Shown here: in pieces, positions 50,456 to 58,522 of the stretch
Numbering within the stretch: position 1 is the stretch's first letter
Layout of the letters: the number at the start of each line of letters is the position of its first letter
Source: an uncultured Bacteroidales bacterium
GTDB taxonomy: Bacteria > Bacteroidota > Bacteroidia > Bacteroidales > Muribaculaceae
Direction: 5' to 3'
NCBI GenBank assembly: GCA_902776435.1
Contig: CACYQB010000004.1
Coordinates: 248,001-312,000 of the forward strand
Length of the DNA stretch: 64,000 nt
The notes under the pieces: model-generated
Databases searched by the model: none
Told to the model about the DNA's origin: nothing
What the model saw: the letters and a program-made list of their open reading frames with translations, nothing else
Program-made: the position numbers and the translations under genes

Positions 50456-51178
50456 TATGAACAGTTGCTTGAGGATGTCGGGGGAGCGCAGGGTGCCGAT
50501 GGCGGCATTGTGCAGGCGATAGTAATTAATGATCACATCGAGCATGCGGTTGCGCTCCTCGCGGTTGAAGCGGAAGACGCTCATGTTGCTGAAGGTCATG
50601 CGCGACAGCAGATGAATGACCTGGGCCTCCTGGGGCTGTAGCAAGGCGTGGCCCCGCACGGCGGATGGCACAAACACACCGTCGGTCATGTCGAACCAGT
50701 ACCCCGAGCGGTAACTCTCGATGTTGGGCTGGATGCCCAAGTGTGCCCCCAGGTGGTAAAGGAAACAGATGTGGAAATTGGCAATTTGGCCAGGCAGCTC
50801 CTCCAGCAACTTGACCGATTGTTCGATATAACTGAACAGGTAGGCGTTGCCCTCGGGCTCCTGGATAACGTGTGCCAGTAGCTCGCTGATGAATAAGGCG
50901 ATGGCGTTTTTCATCGGATCGCTGTAGATGGTCGCTAAGGGATAGTTGCGGCGCACCTCACGCAGTATCGACAAGTCCCGCCCGTTGCGCACTCCCGCCT
51001 CCAGGTCGATGAGAGACAGGGGCATGAGCATCGCGTTGCGCATTCGTGCCGCGTTAGTCCTGCCTTGAGGCACTGCAAATGACATCAAGCCGCGCCCATC
51101 GGTGTAAATGTGCACGATATTGTGCTTGTCGCTATAGCGGATGGTGTTCAGAACTATGCCCCTTAACTTCTCATACAT
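50453..51178 (-). CDS. recO: DNA repair protein RecO
   Basis: A 241-residue protein that helps load RecA on SSB-coated DNA with RecR. The N-terminal OB-fold is visible in LRGIVLNTIRYSDKHNIVHI and the helical C-terminal domain in LGIQPNIESYRSGYWFDMTD. The four-Cys zinc site seen in some RecO proteins is absent, as often in Bacteroidota. Length is normal. Convergent with the lemA operon, sharing the terminator region. Confidence 0.9.
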   Translation of the reverse strand: MYEKLRGIVLNTIRYSDKHNIVHIYTDGRGLMSFAVPQGRTNAARMRNAMLMPLSLIDLEAGVRNGRDLSILREVRRNYPLATIYSDPMKNAIALFISELLAHVIQEPEGNAYLFSYIEQSVKLLEELPGQIANFHICFLYHLGAHLGIQPNIESYRSGYWFDMTDGVFVPSAVRGHALLQPQEAQVIHLLSRMTFSNMSVFRFNREERNRMLDVIINYYRLHNAAIGTLRSPDILKQLFI

Positions 51179-51262
51179 GGCGCTAATTTACTCATTATTC
51201 GCTAATCAAGTGGCACAAAAGTGGAAAAAATACAACTTTTTCCGCTTTTCGGGAGGTTAAAT

Positions 51263-51293
51263 TTTGTCAATTCAAAAAATGTTTCTAATTTTG
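51263..51293 (+). promoter_or_regulatory. Promoter of tRNA-Glu / rpsT
   Basis: TTTG at 51263-51266, 19-base spacer, TAATTTTG at 51286-51293, 30 bases before the first tRNA-Glu. An ATCCGC/GCGGAT-type pairing follows in the short leader. Confidence 0.75.
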
Positions 51294-51323
51294 CAGTCGC
51301 TTTTGCGGAAAAATCCGCAGAAT

Positions 51324-51395
51324 GGCCCATTCGTCTATCGGCTAGGACGCAAGATTTTCATTCTTGAAAGAGCAGTTCGATTCTGCTATGGGCTA
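51324..51395 (+). tRNA. tRNA-Glu (anticodon TTC), copy 1
   Basis: Acceptor GGCCCAT / ATGGGCT plus discriminator A, anticodon stem CAAGA/TCTTG with loop TTTTCAT, T-arm AGCAGTTCGATTCTGCT. Identical to 51742-51813. Confidence 0.95.
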
Positions 51396-51432
51396 CGTTT
51401 AATCACTAAATATCAAAGTTTTATATATAATT

Positions 51433-51693
51433 ATGGCAAACCATAAATCAGCTATTAAGAGAATCCGTCAGAGCGAGACCCGTCGTCTTCGCAACCGTTA
51501 TTACAGCAAGACCATGCGCAATGCTGTTCGCAACATTCGCAAAATGACCGACGCCAAGGAAGCCGCTGAGGCTATGCCCAAGGTGGTAGCTATGCTCGAC
51601 AAGCTTGCTGGCAAGAACGTGATTTCGAAGAACAAGGCTTCTAACCTGAAGTCAAAGCTCGCTCAGCACGTCAACAAGCTGAACAAGGCTTAA
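51433..51693 (+). CDS. rpsT: 30S ribosomal protein S20
   Basis: An 86-residue basic, helical protein binding 16S rRNA. The start [20 protein letters not shown] and the end [12 protein letters not shown] are diagnostic for bS20. It lies 37 bases after one tRNA-Glu gene and 48 bases before an identical second one, so all three probably share a transcript cut by tRNA processing. ATG at 51433 has an AT-rich leader with no strong ribosome-binding site, as usual in Bacteroidota. Confidence 0.97.
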   Translation: MANHKSAIKRIRQSETRRLRNRYYSKTMRNAVRNIRKMTDAKEAAEAMPKVVAMLDKLAGKNVISKNKASNLKSKLAQHVNKLNKA

Positions 51694-51741
51694 GCAATTA
51701 GGCCATGGTGCTCCTTGTGAGTGCCTGTTCAGCTCAGGTTT

Positions 51742-51813
51742 GGCCCATTCGTCTATCGGCTAGGACGCAAGATTTTCATTCTTGAAAGAGCAGTTCGATT
51801 CTGCTATGGGCTA
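51742..51813 (+). tRNA. tRNA-Glu (anticodon TTC), copy 2
   Basis: Base-for-base identical to the copy at 51324-51395. Followed directly by a terminator hairpin. Confidence 0.95.
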
Positions 51814-51818
51814 CCGTA

Positions 51819-51860
51819 GCAAAGCGCTAACGTTCGCGTTTAGCGCTTTGCGTTGTGTTG
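51819..51860 (+). terminator. Terminator of the tRNA-Glu/rpsT transcript
   Basis: GCAAAGCGCTAA / TTTAGCGCTTTGC 12-base stem with loop CGTTCGCG, followed by GTTGTGTTGTTTTGT. Confidence 0.75.
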
Positions 51861-51922
51861 TTTTGTGTGATAGGTGGCCCCGAAAACCTGGAGGTGAACG
51901 CCACAAACCTAAAAACTTTTAC

Positions 51923-51930
51923 TATCTTTG
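51923..51930 (+). promoter_or_regulatory. -7 box TATCTTTG of thyA
   Basis: TAnnTTTG match 31 bases before the thyA ATG. Confidence 0.55.
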
Positions 51931-51961
51931 TGGCGAATAACCATTAAATGAACGATAACCG

Positions 51962-52756
51962 ATGAAACAATATCTTGATCTGGTGCGCCACGTGATGGAG
52001 CATGGCGTAGACAAGGAAGACCGTACGGGAACTGGCACTCGCAGCGTGTTCGGTTACCAGTTGCGTTGCAACCTGGCTGACGGTTTCCCGTTGCTGACGA
52101 CCAAGAAGGTGCACCTCAAGTCAATCATTTATGAATTGCTGTGGTTCTTGCGTGGCGACACCAATGTGCGCTGGCTGCAGGAGCACGGTGTGCGCATCTG
52201 GAACGAGTGGGCCGACGAGAATGGCGATTTGGGTCCCGTCTATGGCAGCCAGTGGCGTGCTTGGCCTGACGGCAACGGAGGCACAATCGACCAGATAGCC
52301 CAGGTTATCGACCAGATCAAGAATACGCCTGACAGCCGCCGCATGATGGTCAGCGCGTGGAATGTGGCCGAGGTTCCCACAATGAAGTTGCCGCCCTGCC
52401 ACTCGTTGTTTCAGTTCTACGTGGCCGAGGGCAAGTTGAGCCTGCAGTTGTATCAGCGCAGTGCCGACCTGTTCCTGGGCGTGCCGTTTAATATTGCCTC
52501 CTATTCCCTGTTGCTCATGATGGTGGCCCATGTCACTGGGCTGGAGCCAGGCGAATTTGTCCACACCTTCGGCGACGCCCACATCTACCGCAACCACTTT
52601 GAACAGATCAGGGAGCAACTCTCGCGTGAGCCGCGTCCGCTGCCACGCATGGTGCTCAATCCCGAGGTCAAGAGCATAGACGACTACAAGTATGAGGACT
52701 TTACGCTTGAGGGGTATGACCCATGGCCTGCCATCAAGGGAGTCGTCTCAGTTTAA
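51962..52756 (+). CDS. thyA: Thymidylate synthase
   Basis: A 264-residue folate-dependent enzyme making dTMP from dUMP with methylene-tetrahydrofolate, releasing dihydrofolate. It shows [20 protein letters not shown], the active-site segment [12 protein letters not shown] (catalytic Cys about residue 146), [20 protein letters not shown] and the substrate-binding HIYRNHFEQ. Length is typical. It is followed by dihydrofolate reductase, the enzyme that recycles its product, in the same operon. Confidence 0.98.
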   Translation: MKQYLDLVRHVMEHGVDKEDRTGTGTRSVFGYQLRCNLADGFPLLTTKKVHLKSIIYELLWFLRGDTNVRWLQEHGVRIWNEWADENGDLGPVYGSQWRAWPDGNGGTIDQIAQVIDQIKNTPDSRRMMVSAWNVAEVPTMKLPPCHSLFQFYVAEGKLSLQLYQRSADLFLGVPFNIASYSLLLMMVAHVTGLEPGEFVHTFGDAHIYRNHFEQIREQLSREPRPLPRMVLNPEVKSIDDYKYEDFTLEGYDPWPAIKGVVSV

Positions 52757-52779
52757 TTAGTGAGGGAAGGCAAGATATC

Positions 52780-53277
52780 ATGAAATCGATTCAAGCGATA
52801 GTGGCAGTAGCGAGCGACTGGGCCATCGGGCGCCAGGGCGACCTCTTGTGTCATCTGCCCGCCGACATGAAGCATTTCAAGGAGGTGACCATGGGCCACA
52901 GCATAGTGATGGGGCGCAAAACCTTTGAATCGTTCCCGCGTCGCCCCTTACCCGGCCGCCAAAACATCGTGATTACCCGCAATGCCGATTGGCAATATCC
53001 GGGCGTGACAGTGGCCCACAGCGTGGCTGAGGCCATTAACGCTGCACAGACCGAAACTGTATTCATTATCGGTGGCGCGCAAGTCTATGAACAGGCGTTG
53101 CCGTTGGTCGAGGTGTTACATCTCACTCAGATTCATGCCCGCTGGGCGAGCGCAGATGTCTTCTTTCCGGCTCTCGACATGAGCGAGTGGCAAGAAGTGA
53201 GCCGCGAACACCATGAGAGCGACCACAAGAATGCCTACGAGTTTGATTTCATCACCCTAAAACGACGCAACTCATGA
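52780..53277 (+). CDS. folA: Dihydrofolate reductase
   Basis: A 165-residue NADPH-dependent enzyme regenerating tetrahydrofolate. The N-terminus is SIQAIVAVASDWAIGRQGDL, followed by LPADMKHFKEVTMGHSIVMG with the acidic active-site residue, GRKTFESFPRRPLPGRQNIV and IIGGAQVYEQALP. ATG 52780 matches the conserved start; the longer frame reaches into thyA. It is 23 bases after thyA and overlaps the lpxB start (ATGA at 53274). Confidence 0.96.
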   Translation: MKSIQAIVAVASDWAIGRQGDLLCHLPADMKHFKEVTMGHSIVMGRKTFESFPRRPLPGRQNIVITRNADWQYPGVTVAHSVAEAINAAQTETVFIIGGAQVYEQALPLVEVLHLTQIHARWASADVFFPALDMSEWQEVSREHHESDHKNAYEFDFITLKRRNS

Positions 53278-54407
53278 AGTATTTCCTTATCGCCGGTGAG
53301 GCATCGGGCGACCTGCACGCTTCACACCTGATGGCATCTATCAAGCATGAAGACCCGCAAGCCGAGTTCCGCTTCCTGGGCGGTGACCTCATGGAGGCCC
53401 AGGCGGGTGTGTCGCCGATTATTCATTATCGGGATATGGCCTACATGGGCTTTATGGATGTGGTGAAGCATTTGGGTAAAATCCTCGGTTTCCTGGGTAC
53501 AGCTAGGCGCGCCATCGATGAGTGGCAGCCCGAGGCCTTGATTCTGGTCGATTATCCCTCATTCAATCTCAAGGTGGCCAAGTATGCCCATAATCTGGGC
53601 ATCCCCGTGCACTATTTCATTTCGCCCAAGGTGTGGGTATGGAAAGAATGGCGCGTTAAGGACATCCGCCGTTATGTCGATCACATGTACTGCATCTTGC
53701 CCTTTGAGCCTGACTGGTATCAGGAGCGGGGTTATAAGGCTACCTACGTGGGCAATCCCACAGTTCAGGAAGTGGCTCAGGCCAGCAAGGATTTTCCCGA
53801 TTTTGCCCATTTCATCGACCAGAATGGTCTTTCCGACCGTCCCATCATTGCCGTCTTGCCCGGCTCACGAGTGCGCGAAATCCGTGACAATCTGCCCCTC
53901 ATGTTGGAGGCATCAGCACGCCATCCTGAATACCAAGTGGTCATCGCCGGGGCTCCCAGTATCACCGATGAACTTTACCATGATGTCCTCGGCGGCAAGT
54001 CGGTTCCCGTCCTGCGTGACGCTACCTATCCGCTCGTTCATCACGCCCGTGTGGCCTTGGTGACGTCGGGCACAGCAACGTTAGAGACAGCCCTGCTGGG
54101 CACACCTCAAGTCGCTTGTTACCGTTTCAACGGCAGTAAGTGGTCCTATAACTTCTATCGTCGCTTGTTGTCGGGGAAATATGTTACCTTGCCTAACCTG
54201 ATTACTGATGAGCCTGTCATCCCCGAATTATTGATGCACCTGTGTACCGTGGAAAGTATCGATGAACATTTAACGGAATTGCTTGGCGATACTCCTGTCC
54301 GGGCTGCCATGCTCGATGGCTACAAGCGCCTTGCTGATCGCCTTGGCACCAACGTCTGCACCGCCACTGCGGCTCATCTCATTTCTGAATCGCTTCGTCC
54401 TCGGTGA
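53274..54407 (+). CDS. lpxB: Lipid-A-disaccharide synthase
   Basis: A 377-residue GT19 glycosyltransferase that condenses UDP-diacylglucosamine with lipid X in lipid A synthesis, at the inner membrane. Motifs: YFLIAGEASGDLHASHLM at the start, DYPSFNLKVAKYAHNLGIPV, YFISPKVWVWKEWRVKDIRR and the UDP-sugar region LLGTPQVACYRF. Coupled to folA by a 4-base overlap. Its 3' end overlaps the converging thioesterase gene by 29 bases. Confidence 0.96.
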   Translation: MKYFLIAGEASGDLHASHLMASIKHEDPQAEFRFLGGDLMEAQAGVSPIIHYRDMAYMGFMDVVKHLGKILGFLGTARRAIDEWQPEALILVDYPSFNLKVAKYAHNLGIPVHYFISPKVWVWKEWRVKDIRRYVDHMYCILPFEPDWYQERGYKATYVGNPTVQEVAQASKDFPDFAHFIDQNGLSDRPIIAVLPGSRVREIRDNLPLMLEASARHPEYQVVIAGAPSITDELYHDVLGGKSVPVLRDATYPLVHHARVALVTSGTATLETALLGTPQVACYRFNGSKWSYNFYRRLLSGKYVTLPNLITDEPVIPELLMHLCTVESIDEHLTELLGDTPVRAAMLDGYKRLADRLGTNVCTATAAHLISESLRPR

Positions 54408-54861
54408 GGCAGGCAGTGAACCCCATTTCCGCTGAACGTGCTTTGTCAAACATGCAATAGGTGACGTCTCCCTCGTCACACAGGTTGCCCTGGCTGTCAT
54501 GCAGGGTGACGTGCACAGTGTAGAAATTCTTCACGTTGCCCGTGATGCGGCCGCGCAGGGTGATTTTCGGGTCTCGGGTCGAGACGGGACGGCGAAATTT
54601 CACTTCCAGTTTGGTGGTGACGCCAGCGGCTTGTAGGTGGCGTGAGAGCACCCAGTTGGCGAGTTCGTCGATGAGCGTACTGATGATGCCTCCGTGCAAG
54701 GTCTCTACCCAGCCGTCATAGTTCACGTTGGGCGACCAGGTGGCGACGATGTCCTCTCCGTCTTCCCAAAATTCCAGGTGCAGGCCTATGGGGTTCGTCG
54801 GGCTGCAACCGAAGCAGTTGTAACCTTCCTTCTCAAGATATGGATTAATCAGTTTCTTCAT
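54379..54861 (-). CDS. PaaI/YbgC-type hotdog-fold thioesterase
   Basis: A 160-residue acyl-CoA thioesterase-like protein. The N-terminal NCFGCSPTNPIGLHLEFW segment and the catalytic region GWVETLHGGIISTLIDELAN (about residues 49-68) fit the 4HBT/PaaI superfamily. The beta sheet follows (TTKLEVKFRRPVSTRDPKIT). The acyl substrate is unknown. Its 3' end overlaps lpxB tail-to-tail. A -7 box (TATCTTTG, 54911-54918) 50 bases upstream lies inside an arm of a dispersed repeat. Confidence 0.87.
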   Translation of the reverse strand: MKKLINPYLEKEGYNCFGCSPTNPIGLHLEFWEDGEDIVATWSPNVNYDGWVETLHGGIISTLIDELANWVLSRHLQAAGVTTKLEVKFRRPVSTRDPKITLRGRITGNVKNFYTVHVTLHDSQGNLCDEGDVTYCMFDKARSAEMGFTACLTEDEAIQK

Positions 54862-54890
54862 TGTTAGTGCAATTATGTCAAAATTTCCAT

Positions 54891-54980
54891 CATGCTAAGA
54901 CGCAAAGTCGCAAAGATATTAGTCTTGCTCGCAAAAGTATTATCATTTAGAAAACTTAGCGCCTTTGTGGCTTAGCGTGA
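54891..54980. repeat. Inverted repeat of CGCTAAG / CGCAAAG units
   Basis: Left arm (54891-54918, CATGCTAAGACGCAAAGTCG...) pairs with the complement of the right arm (54951-54980, TCACGCTAAGCCACAAAGG... on the minus strand). The left arm carries the thioesterase -7 box; the right arm encodes the end of the transporter gene. Confidence 0.8.
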
Positions 54981-55954
54981 GATTGTTGCGAGTTCTGTCG
55001 TTCAGTGACCTTTCGGTGATGCCATATTTCCAGGCTGTTGATGGCGTTCTGCCACAGGATGTAGCATCCGGGGCCGGCTACTGACAGGGGGCTGAGGTAG
55101 GTGTAGGCAATCCACACGGCAAAGGCGGTGTTCTTCTGTCCCAGGCCCTGGCCGCTCTCGATGACGGTGCCGAAGAAGTGCCCGATGTAGCGTCCCACGG
55201 CAAATTGTGCCAGGCAGATGAGCAGCGACACGATGGCGATGGTGAGCAGGAACACTACTGGCGCACCGCTATTGATGATGTTTTTCACCGTGCAGCCCGT
55301 GACGATGGTCAGCGAGATGCCCCACATGTAGAACGACAAGTCCTGAATAGCGACCAGGCGCTGCTGCACGCGCGGCAGGTAGTGCTTGACCAGATAGGCG
55401 GCAATCAGCGGCAGCACCAGTACCAGGAACACCTTGTACATGATCATACCAAAGGCGACCCAGAAGTTGATGTTCACGTTGTTGTCGATGAGAGGGAAAA
55501 CCACTGGCACGGCGAAGACCGTGACGATATTGGAAAGGAACACGTAGCTGGTCATCGTCTCCAGGTTGCCGCCCAATTTGCCCGTCACCACGGGGGCAGC
55601 GCTGGCACCAGGACAGATGACACACGTCAGGATGCCCTCCATCAGGATGAGGTCTTTGCCCTTCATGTCAAAGCCGATGATGAGTGCCACCAGCAACACG
55701 ACAAGCGCCACCTGGAATACCGACACCCACAAGTGCCACATCGCCGGGCGCATCTTGTGGAAGTCCACCCTCAAGAACGTTGTGAACAGGATCAGACTCA
55801 TGAACAGCGGCAGGATGGTGTCGAATATCGGCTCCATTACCTCGCTTACCGGGTCAAGCGCAGGGATCCAATAGAATATAAGATAGATGACCGTGCCCGA
55901 CACAATCGCGCTGGGCAATGTCCAATTTTTCAAAAAAGTGATAATGGCCTTCAT
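54956..55954 (-). CDS. Bile acid:sodium symporter (BASS/SBF) family transporter
   Basis: A 332-residue inner-membrane protein with about nine to ten helices (for example LPLFMSLILFTTFLRVDFHK, VFQVALVVLLVALIIGFDM, AFGMIMYKVFLVLVLPLIAA). It contains the BASS-type half-site LILMEGILTCVICPGASAAP and, near the end, the second site FAVWIAYTYLSPLSVAGPGC. The substrate (bile acid, organic anion or other) cannot be read. ATG at 55954 is preferred, with a -7 box (TAATTTTG, 55963-55970) ending 8 bases upstream. The last residues (SHAKPQRR) and the stop codon are encoded by the dispersed CGCTAAG repeat, so the native C-terminus was overwritten. Confidence 0.85.
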   Translation of the reverse strand: MKAIITFLKNWTLPSAIVSGTVIYLIFYWIPALDPVSEVMEPIFDTILPLFMSLILFTTFLRVDFHKMRPAMWHLWVSVFQVALVVLLVALIIGFDMKGKDLILMEGILTCVICPGASAAPVVTGKLGGNLETMTSYVFLSNIVTVFAVPVVFPLIDNNVNINFWVAFGMIMYKVFLVLVLPLIAAYLVKHYLPRVQQRLVAIQDLSFYMWGISLTIVTGCTVKNIINSGAPVVFLLTIAIVSLLICLAQFAVGRYIGHFFGTVIESGQGLGQKNTAFAVWIAYTYLSPLSVAGPGCYILWQNAINSLEIWHHRKVTERQNSQQSHAKPQRR

Positions 55955-55962
55955 AGCGCCTG

Positions 55963-55970
55963 CAAAATTA
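55963..55970 (-). promoter_or_regulatory. -7 box TAATTTTG of the BASS transporter
   Basis: Minus-strand match 8 bases before the ATG at 55954, implying an extremely short leader. Confidence 0.45.
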
Positions 55971-56011
55971 CTGCAAAAATCCGATTTAACGAGTGCTATT
56001 AGCACCCATTC

Positions 56012-56042
56012 TCACGTCAAGCCACTATGGCGCTAAGTTTTT
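56012..56042 (+). repeat. Fourth copy of the TCACGCTAAGCC-type repeat end
   Basis: TCACGTCAAGCCACTATGGCGCTAAG resembles the inverse of 54951-54980, so the transporter gene is flanked by inverted copies. Just upstream is a GTGCTATTAGCAC palindrome (55993-56005). Confidence 0.65.
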
Positions 56043-56093
56043 ATATTGCAGTCAGCGCCAATAGGGTCATGAATTCAAAAACAGAAAGAGTCT

Positions 56094-56124
56094 TTTGTGG
56101 TTATAGAGTTTTTTTGTACTTTCG
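56094..56124 (+). promoter_or_regulatory. Promoter of the lipid A acyltransferase-like gene
   Basis: TTTG at 56094-56097, 19-base spacer, TACTTTCG at 56117-56124 (one mismatch to TAnnTTTG), 10 bases before the ATG. Confidence 0.55.
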
Positions 56125-56134
56125 CGGTCGGTAA

Positions 56135-57085
56135 ATGAAAAGGATCATTAATAATATAGCGTTCTGGTTGATTTATGGCACGTGGTATGGGTTGTCGTTG
56201 TTGCCGTTGTGGCTGCACTACCTGTTCAGCGATGTGCTGTTTGTGGTGATTGCCTATCTGCTGCGGTATCGCCGCCGGGTGATCAATAAGAACCTGAGCA
56301 ACGCCTATCCCGTCAAGAGCGAAAAGGAAATCAAGAAGTTGCGGATGCAATTCTATAGGCACTTTTGTGATCTCCTGGTCGAGACGGTGAAGTACACTTC
56401 CATCAGCGACAAGCACATTATGCGTCGCATGACGTTCAAGGGCAGTGAGCAGGTGGCCGAGATTCTCAACAGCGGCCAGTCCATCGCTCTGTTGCTGGGC
56501 CATTATGGTAACTGGGAATGGGTGTCCTCGCTCGTGTTGTGGGTGCGTCCGCTGATACAAAACGACACGGTCATGGGGCAGATTTATCATCCGCTCGAGA
56601 ATGAGGTGATTGACCGCGTTGTGCTCAAGACGCGCGGCCGCATGGGCTCGGATAGCGTCTCGATGAAAGAAACGCTGCGCTGGATACTCGGCAACAAGCG
56701 CGATGGGCGTCCCACCATTTTGGGCTATATCAACGACCAGGTGCCTACCTGGCACAACATTCACCACTGGCTCACTTTCCTCAACCAGGAGACGCCCGTG
56801 TTCACTGGCATTGAACGCATTGTCCACTCCCAGAACCAGGCTGCCGTCTATGTGGATGTCAAGCGCGTGGGACGTGGCCGTTATGAATGCGAGTTCCAGG
56901 TGATAACGCGCGACCCGTCCTCATTGGGTGAGTTTGAGCTCACCGACATCTATTTCCAGCGCATGGAGCAGACCATCAACCGCGCCCCGCAGTACTGGCT
57001 GTGGAGCCACAACCGCTGGAAACGTACGCGTGAGGAATTTGACCGCCGCTTCAAGGTCGTTGACGGCAGGGTAGTGGAGAGGTGA
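56135..57085 (+). CDS. Lipid A biosynthesis acyltransferase (LpxL/HtrB-like)
   Basis: A 316-residue membrane-associated acyltransferase. It has an N-terminal membrane helix (LLPLWLHYLFSDVLFVVIAY), the catalytic HX4E motif in LLLGHYGNWEWVSSLV (about residues 125-140), RGRMGSDSVSMKETLRWILG and ILGYINDQVPTWHNIHHWLT with the donor-side motif, and a conserved NRAPQYWLWSHNRWKR end. It adds a secondary acyl chain to lipid A or acts on a related lipid. It fits with lpxB 2 kb away. The promoter leaves almost no leader. Confidence 0.92.
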   Translation: MKRIINNIAFWLIYGTWYGLSLLPLWLHYLFSDVLFVVIAYLLRYRRRVINKNLSNAYPVKSEKEIKKLRMQFYRHFCDLLVETVKYTSISDKHIMRRMTFKGSEQVAEILNSGQSIALLLGHYGNWEWVSSLVLWVRPLIQNDTVMGQIYHPLENEVIDRVVLKTRGRMGSDSVSMKETLRWILGNKRDGRPTILGYINDQVPTWHNIHHWLTFLNQETPVFTGIERIVHSQNQAAVYVDVKRVGRGRYECEFQVITRDPSSLGEFELTDIYFQRMEQTINRAPQYWLWSHNRWKRTREEFDRRFKVVDGRVVER

Positions 57086-57090
57086 TTTTT

Positions 57091-57125
57091 TAGGCTTTAG
57101 GTGTTAGGTTTTAGGCTTTAGGATA
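57091..57125. repeat. Heptamers CTTTAGG, TGTTAGG, TTTTAGG, CTTTAGG
   Basis: Four to five units in 7-base phase just after the acyltransferase stop, followed by ACTAAGAGACTAGAAACT that can pair partly. No GCGGATGC core here. Confidence 0.75.
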
Positions 57126-57154
57126 CCACTAAGAGACTAGAAACTGGTTTTTTT

Positions 57155-57186
57155 TTTGCCCATTCAAGCAAAAAGTTTTACCTTTG
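57155..57186 (+). promoter_or_regulatory. Promoter of the aminotransferase
   Basis: TTTG at 57155-57158, 20-base spacer, TACCTTTG at 57179-57186. The leader 57200-57240 holds ACTTAAAACTAAAAACTTACAA-like heptamer sequence. Confidence 0.7.
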
Positions 57187-57246
57187 CAGTAACAAAAGAC
57201 TAATTAACTTAAAACTAAAAACTTACAACTTAAAACTTGTATAGCA

Positions 57247-58440
57247 ATGAACCGACTTTCGGACCGAATTAACGCACTGGCACCGAGTGCCACCCTTGCC
57301 ATGTCTCAGAAGAGTAGTGAGCTTCGCGCTCAAGGCGTGGATGTGATTAACCTCTCGGTGGGCGAACCCGATTTTTTCACTCCCGACCACATCAAGGCTG
57401 CTGCAAAGCAGGCTGTTGACGACAACTATTCATTCTATTCACCTGTCCCTGGTTACCTGTCGCTGCGTCAAGCCGTATGTGAGAAGTTGCGCCGCGAGAA
57501 TGGTTTGGAATACACCCCTGACCAGATTGTCATCGGTAATGGTGCCAAGCATGAACTCTGTAATGCCATCATGGCGCTCGTCAACCCTGGCGATGAGGTC
57601 ATCATCCCGACGCCCGCATGGGTCAGCTATGTGCAGATGGTCAACCTGGCTGGAGGCAAGAGCGTGCTGTTGCCCTCCAGCATGGAGAAGAACTTCAAGG
57701 TGACTGCCGAGGAGCTTGAGGCCGTGATGACCGACAAGACCCGCCTTATCATCATCTGCTCGCCCAGCAACCCCAGTGGTGCCATCTATAACTATGATGA
57801 GTTGAAGGCCATCGCTGCCATGCTCGAACGTCATCCCGACGTGATGGTTGTTGCCGATGAGATCTATGAGCACATCAACTATGTGGGCAAGCACGAGTCG
57901 CTCGCTCAGTTTGATGCTATCAAGGAACAGGTGGTAATCGTTAACGGTGTTTCCAAGGCTTATGCTATGACGGGTTACCGCATCGGTTACATTGCTGCTC
58001 CGCTGTGGGTGGCCAAGGCCGTTACCAAGATGCAGGGCCAGTACACCAGTGGCGTTTCATCGATTGCCCAGAAGGCTGCCGAGGCCGCATATAACGGTTC
58101 ACAGGATTGCGTTGAGGAGATGCGCGTTGCCTTTGAGCGCCGCCGCAACCTCATCGTGGCCCTCTTGCAGGAAATTCCTGGCCTCGAGCTCAATATGCCG
58201 GACGGCGCCTTCTATGCCTTCCCCAAGGTTGAGTATTATTACGGCAAGCGCTGTGGTGACGCCGTCATCAACGATGACAACGACCTCGCCCTGTACCTGC
58301 TCAACGAGGCGCACGTTGCGACCGTGGCCGGTAGCGCATTCTGCTGCCCGGGCTACATCCGCTTGAGCTACGCTACCAGCGACGAGAACCTGCGTGAGGC
58401 TGCCAAGCGCATTGCTGCCGCCCTCGCCAAGCTCGCCTAG
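57247..58440 (+). CDS. aspC: Class I/II PLP-dependent aminotransferase (aspartate aminotransferase type)
   Basis: A 397-residue fold-type I transaminase. It shows the N-terminal LAPSATLAMSQKSSELRAQG, VDVINLSVGEPDFFTPDHIK, IICSPSNPSGAIYNYDEL, the VVADEIYEHINY aspartate that contacts the pyridine nitrogen, the PLP lysine in NGVSKAYAMTGYRIGY (about residue 239) and the C-terminal CCPGYIRLSYATSDENL arginine. It interconverts aspartate and oxaloacetate, or a related pair. The symbol is by family only. Monocistronic; terminator at 58465. Confidence 0.92.
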   Translation: MNRLSDRINALAPSATLAMSQKSSELRAQGVDVINLSVGEPDFFTPDHIKAAAKQAVDDNYSFYSPVPGYLSLRQAVCEKLRRENGLEYTPDQIVIGNGAKHELCNAIMALVNPGDEVIIPTPAWVSYVQMVNLAGGKSVLLPSSMEKNFKVTAEELEAVMTDKTRLIIICSPSNPSGAIYNYDELKAIAAMLERHPDVMVVADEIYEHINYVGKHESLAQFDAIKEQVVIVNGVSKAYAMTGYRIGYIAAPLWVAKAVTKMQGQYTSGVSSIAQKAAEAAYNGSQDCVEEMRVAFERRRNLIVALLQEIPGLELNMPDGAFYAFPKVEYYYGKRCGDAVINDDNDLALYLLNEAHVATVAGSAFCCPGYIRLSYATSDENLREAAKRIAAALAKLA

Positions 58441-58464
58441 CAATTTATAGTAGACAAGAAACAC

Positions 58465-58511
58465 AAGAAGGACAATTCTATTATTTAGGTTGTCCTTCTT
58501 TTCTTTTTTTG
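58465..58511 (+). terminator. Terminator of the aminotransferase
   Basis: AAGAAGGACAA / TTGTCCTTCTT 11-base stem followed by TTCTTTTTTT. Confidence 0.85.
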
Positions 58512-58522
58512 TGTTCGATTGT

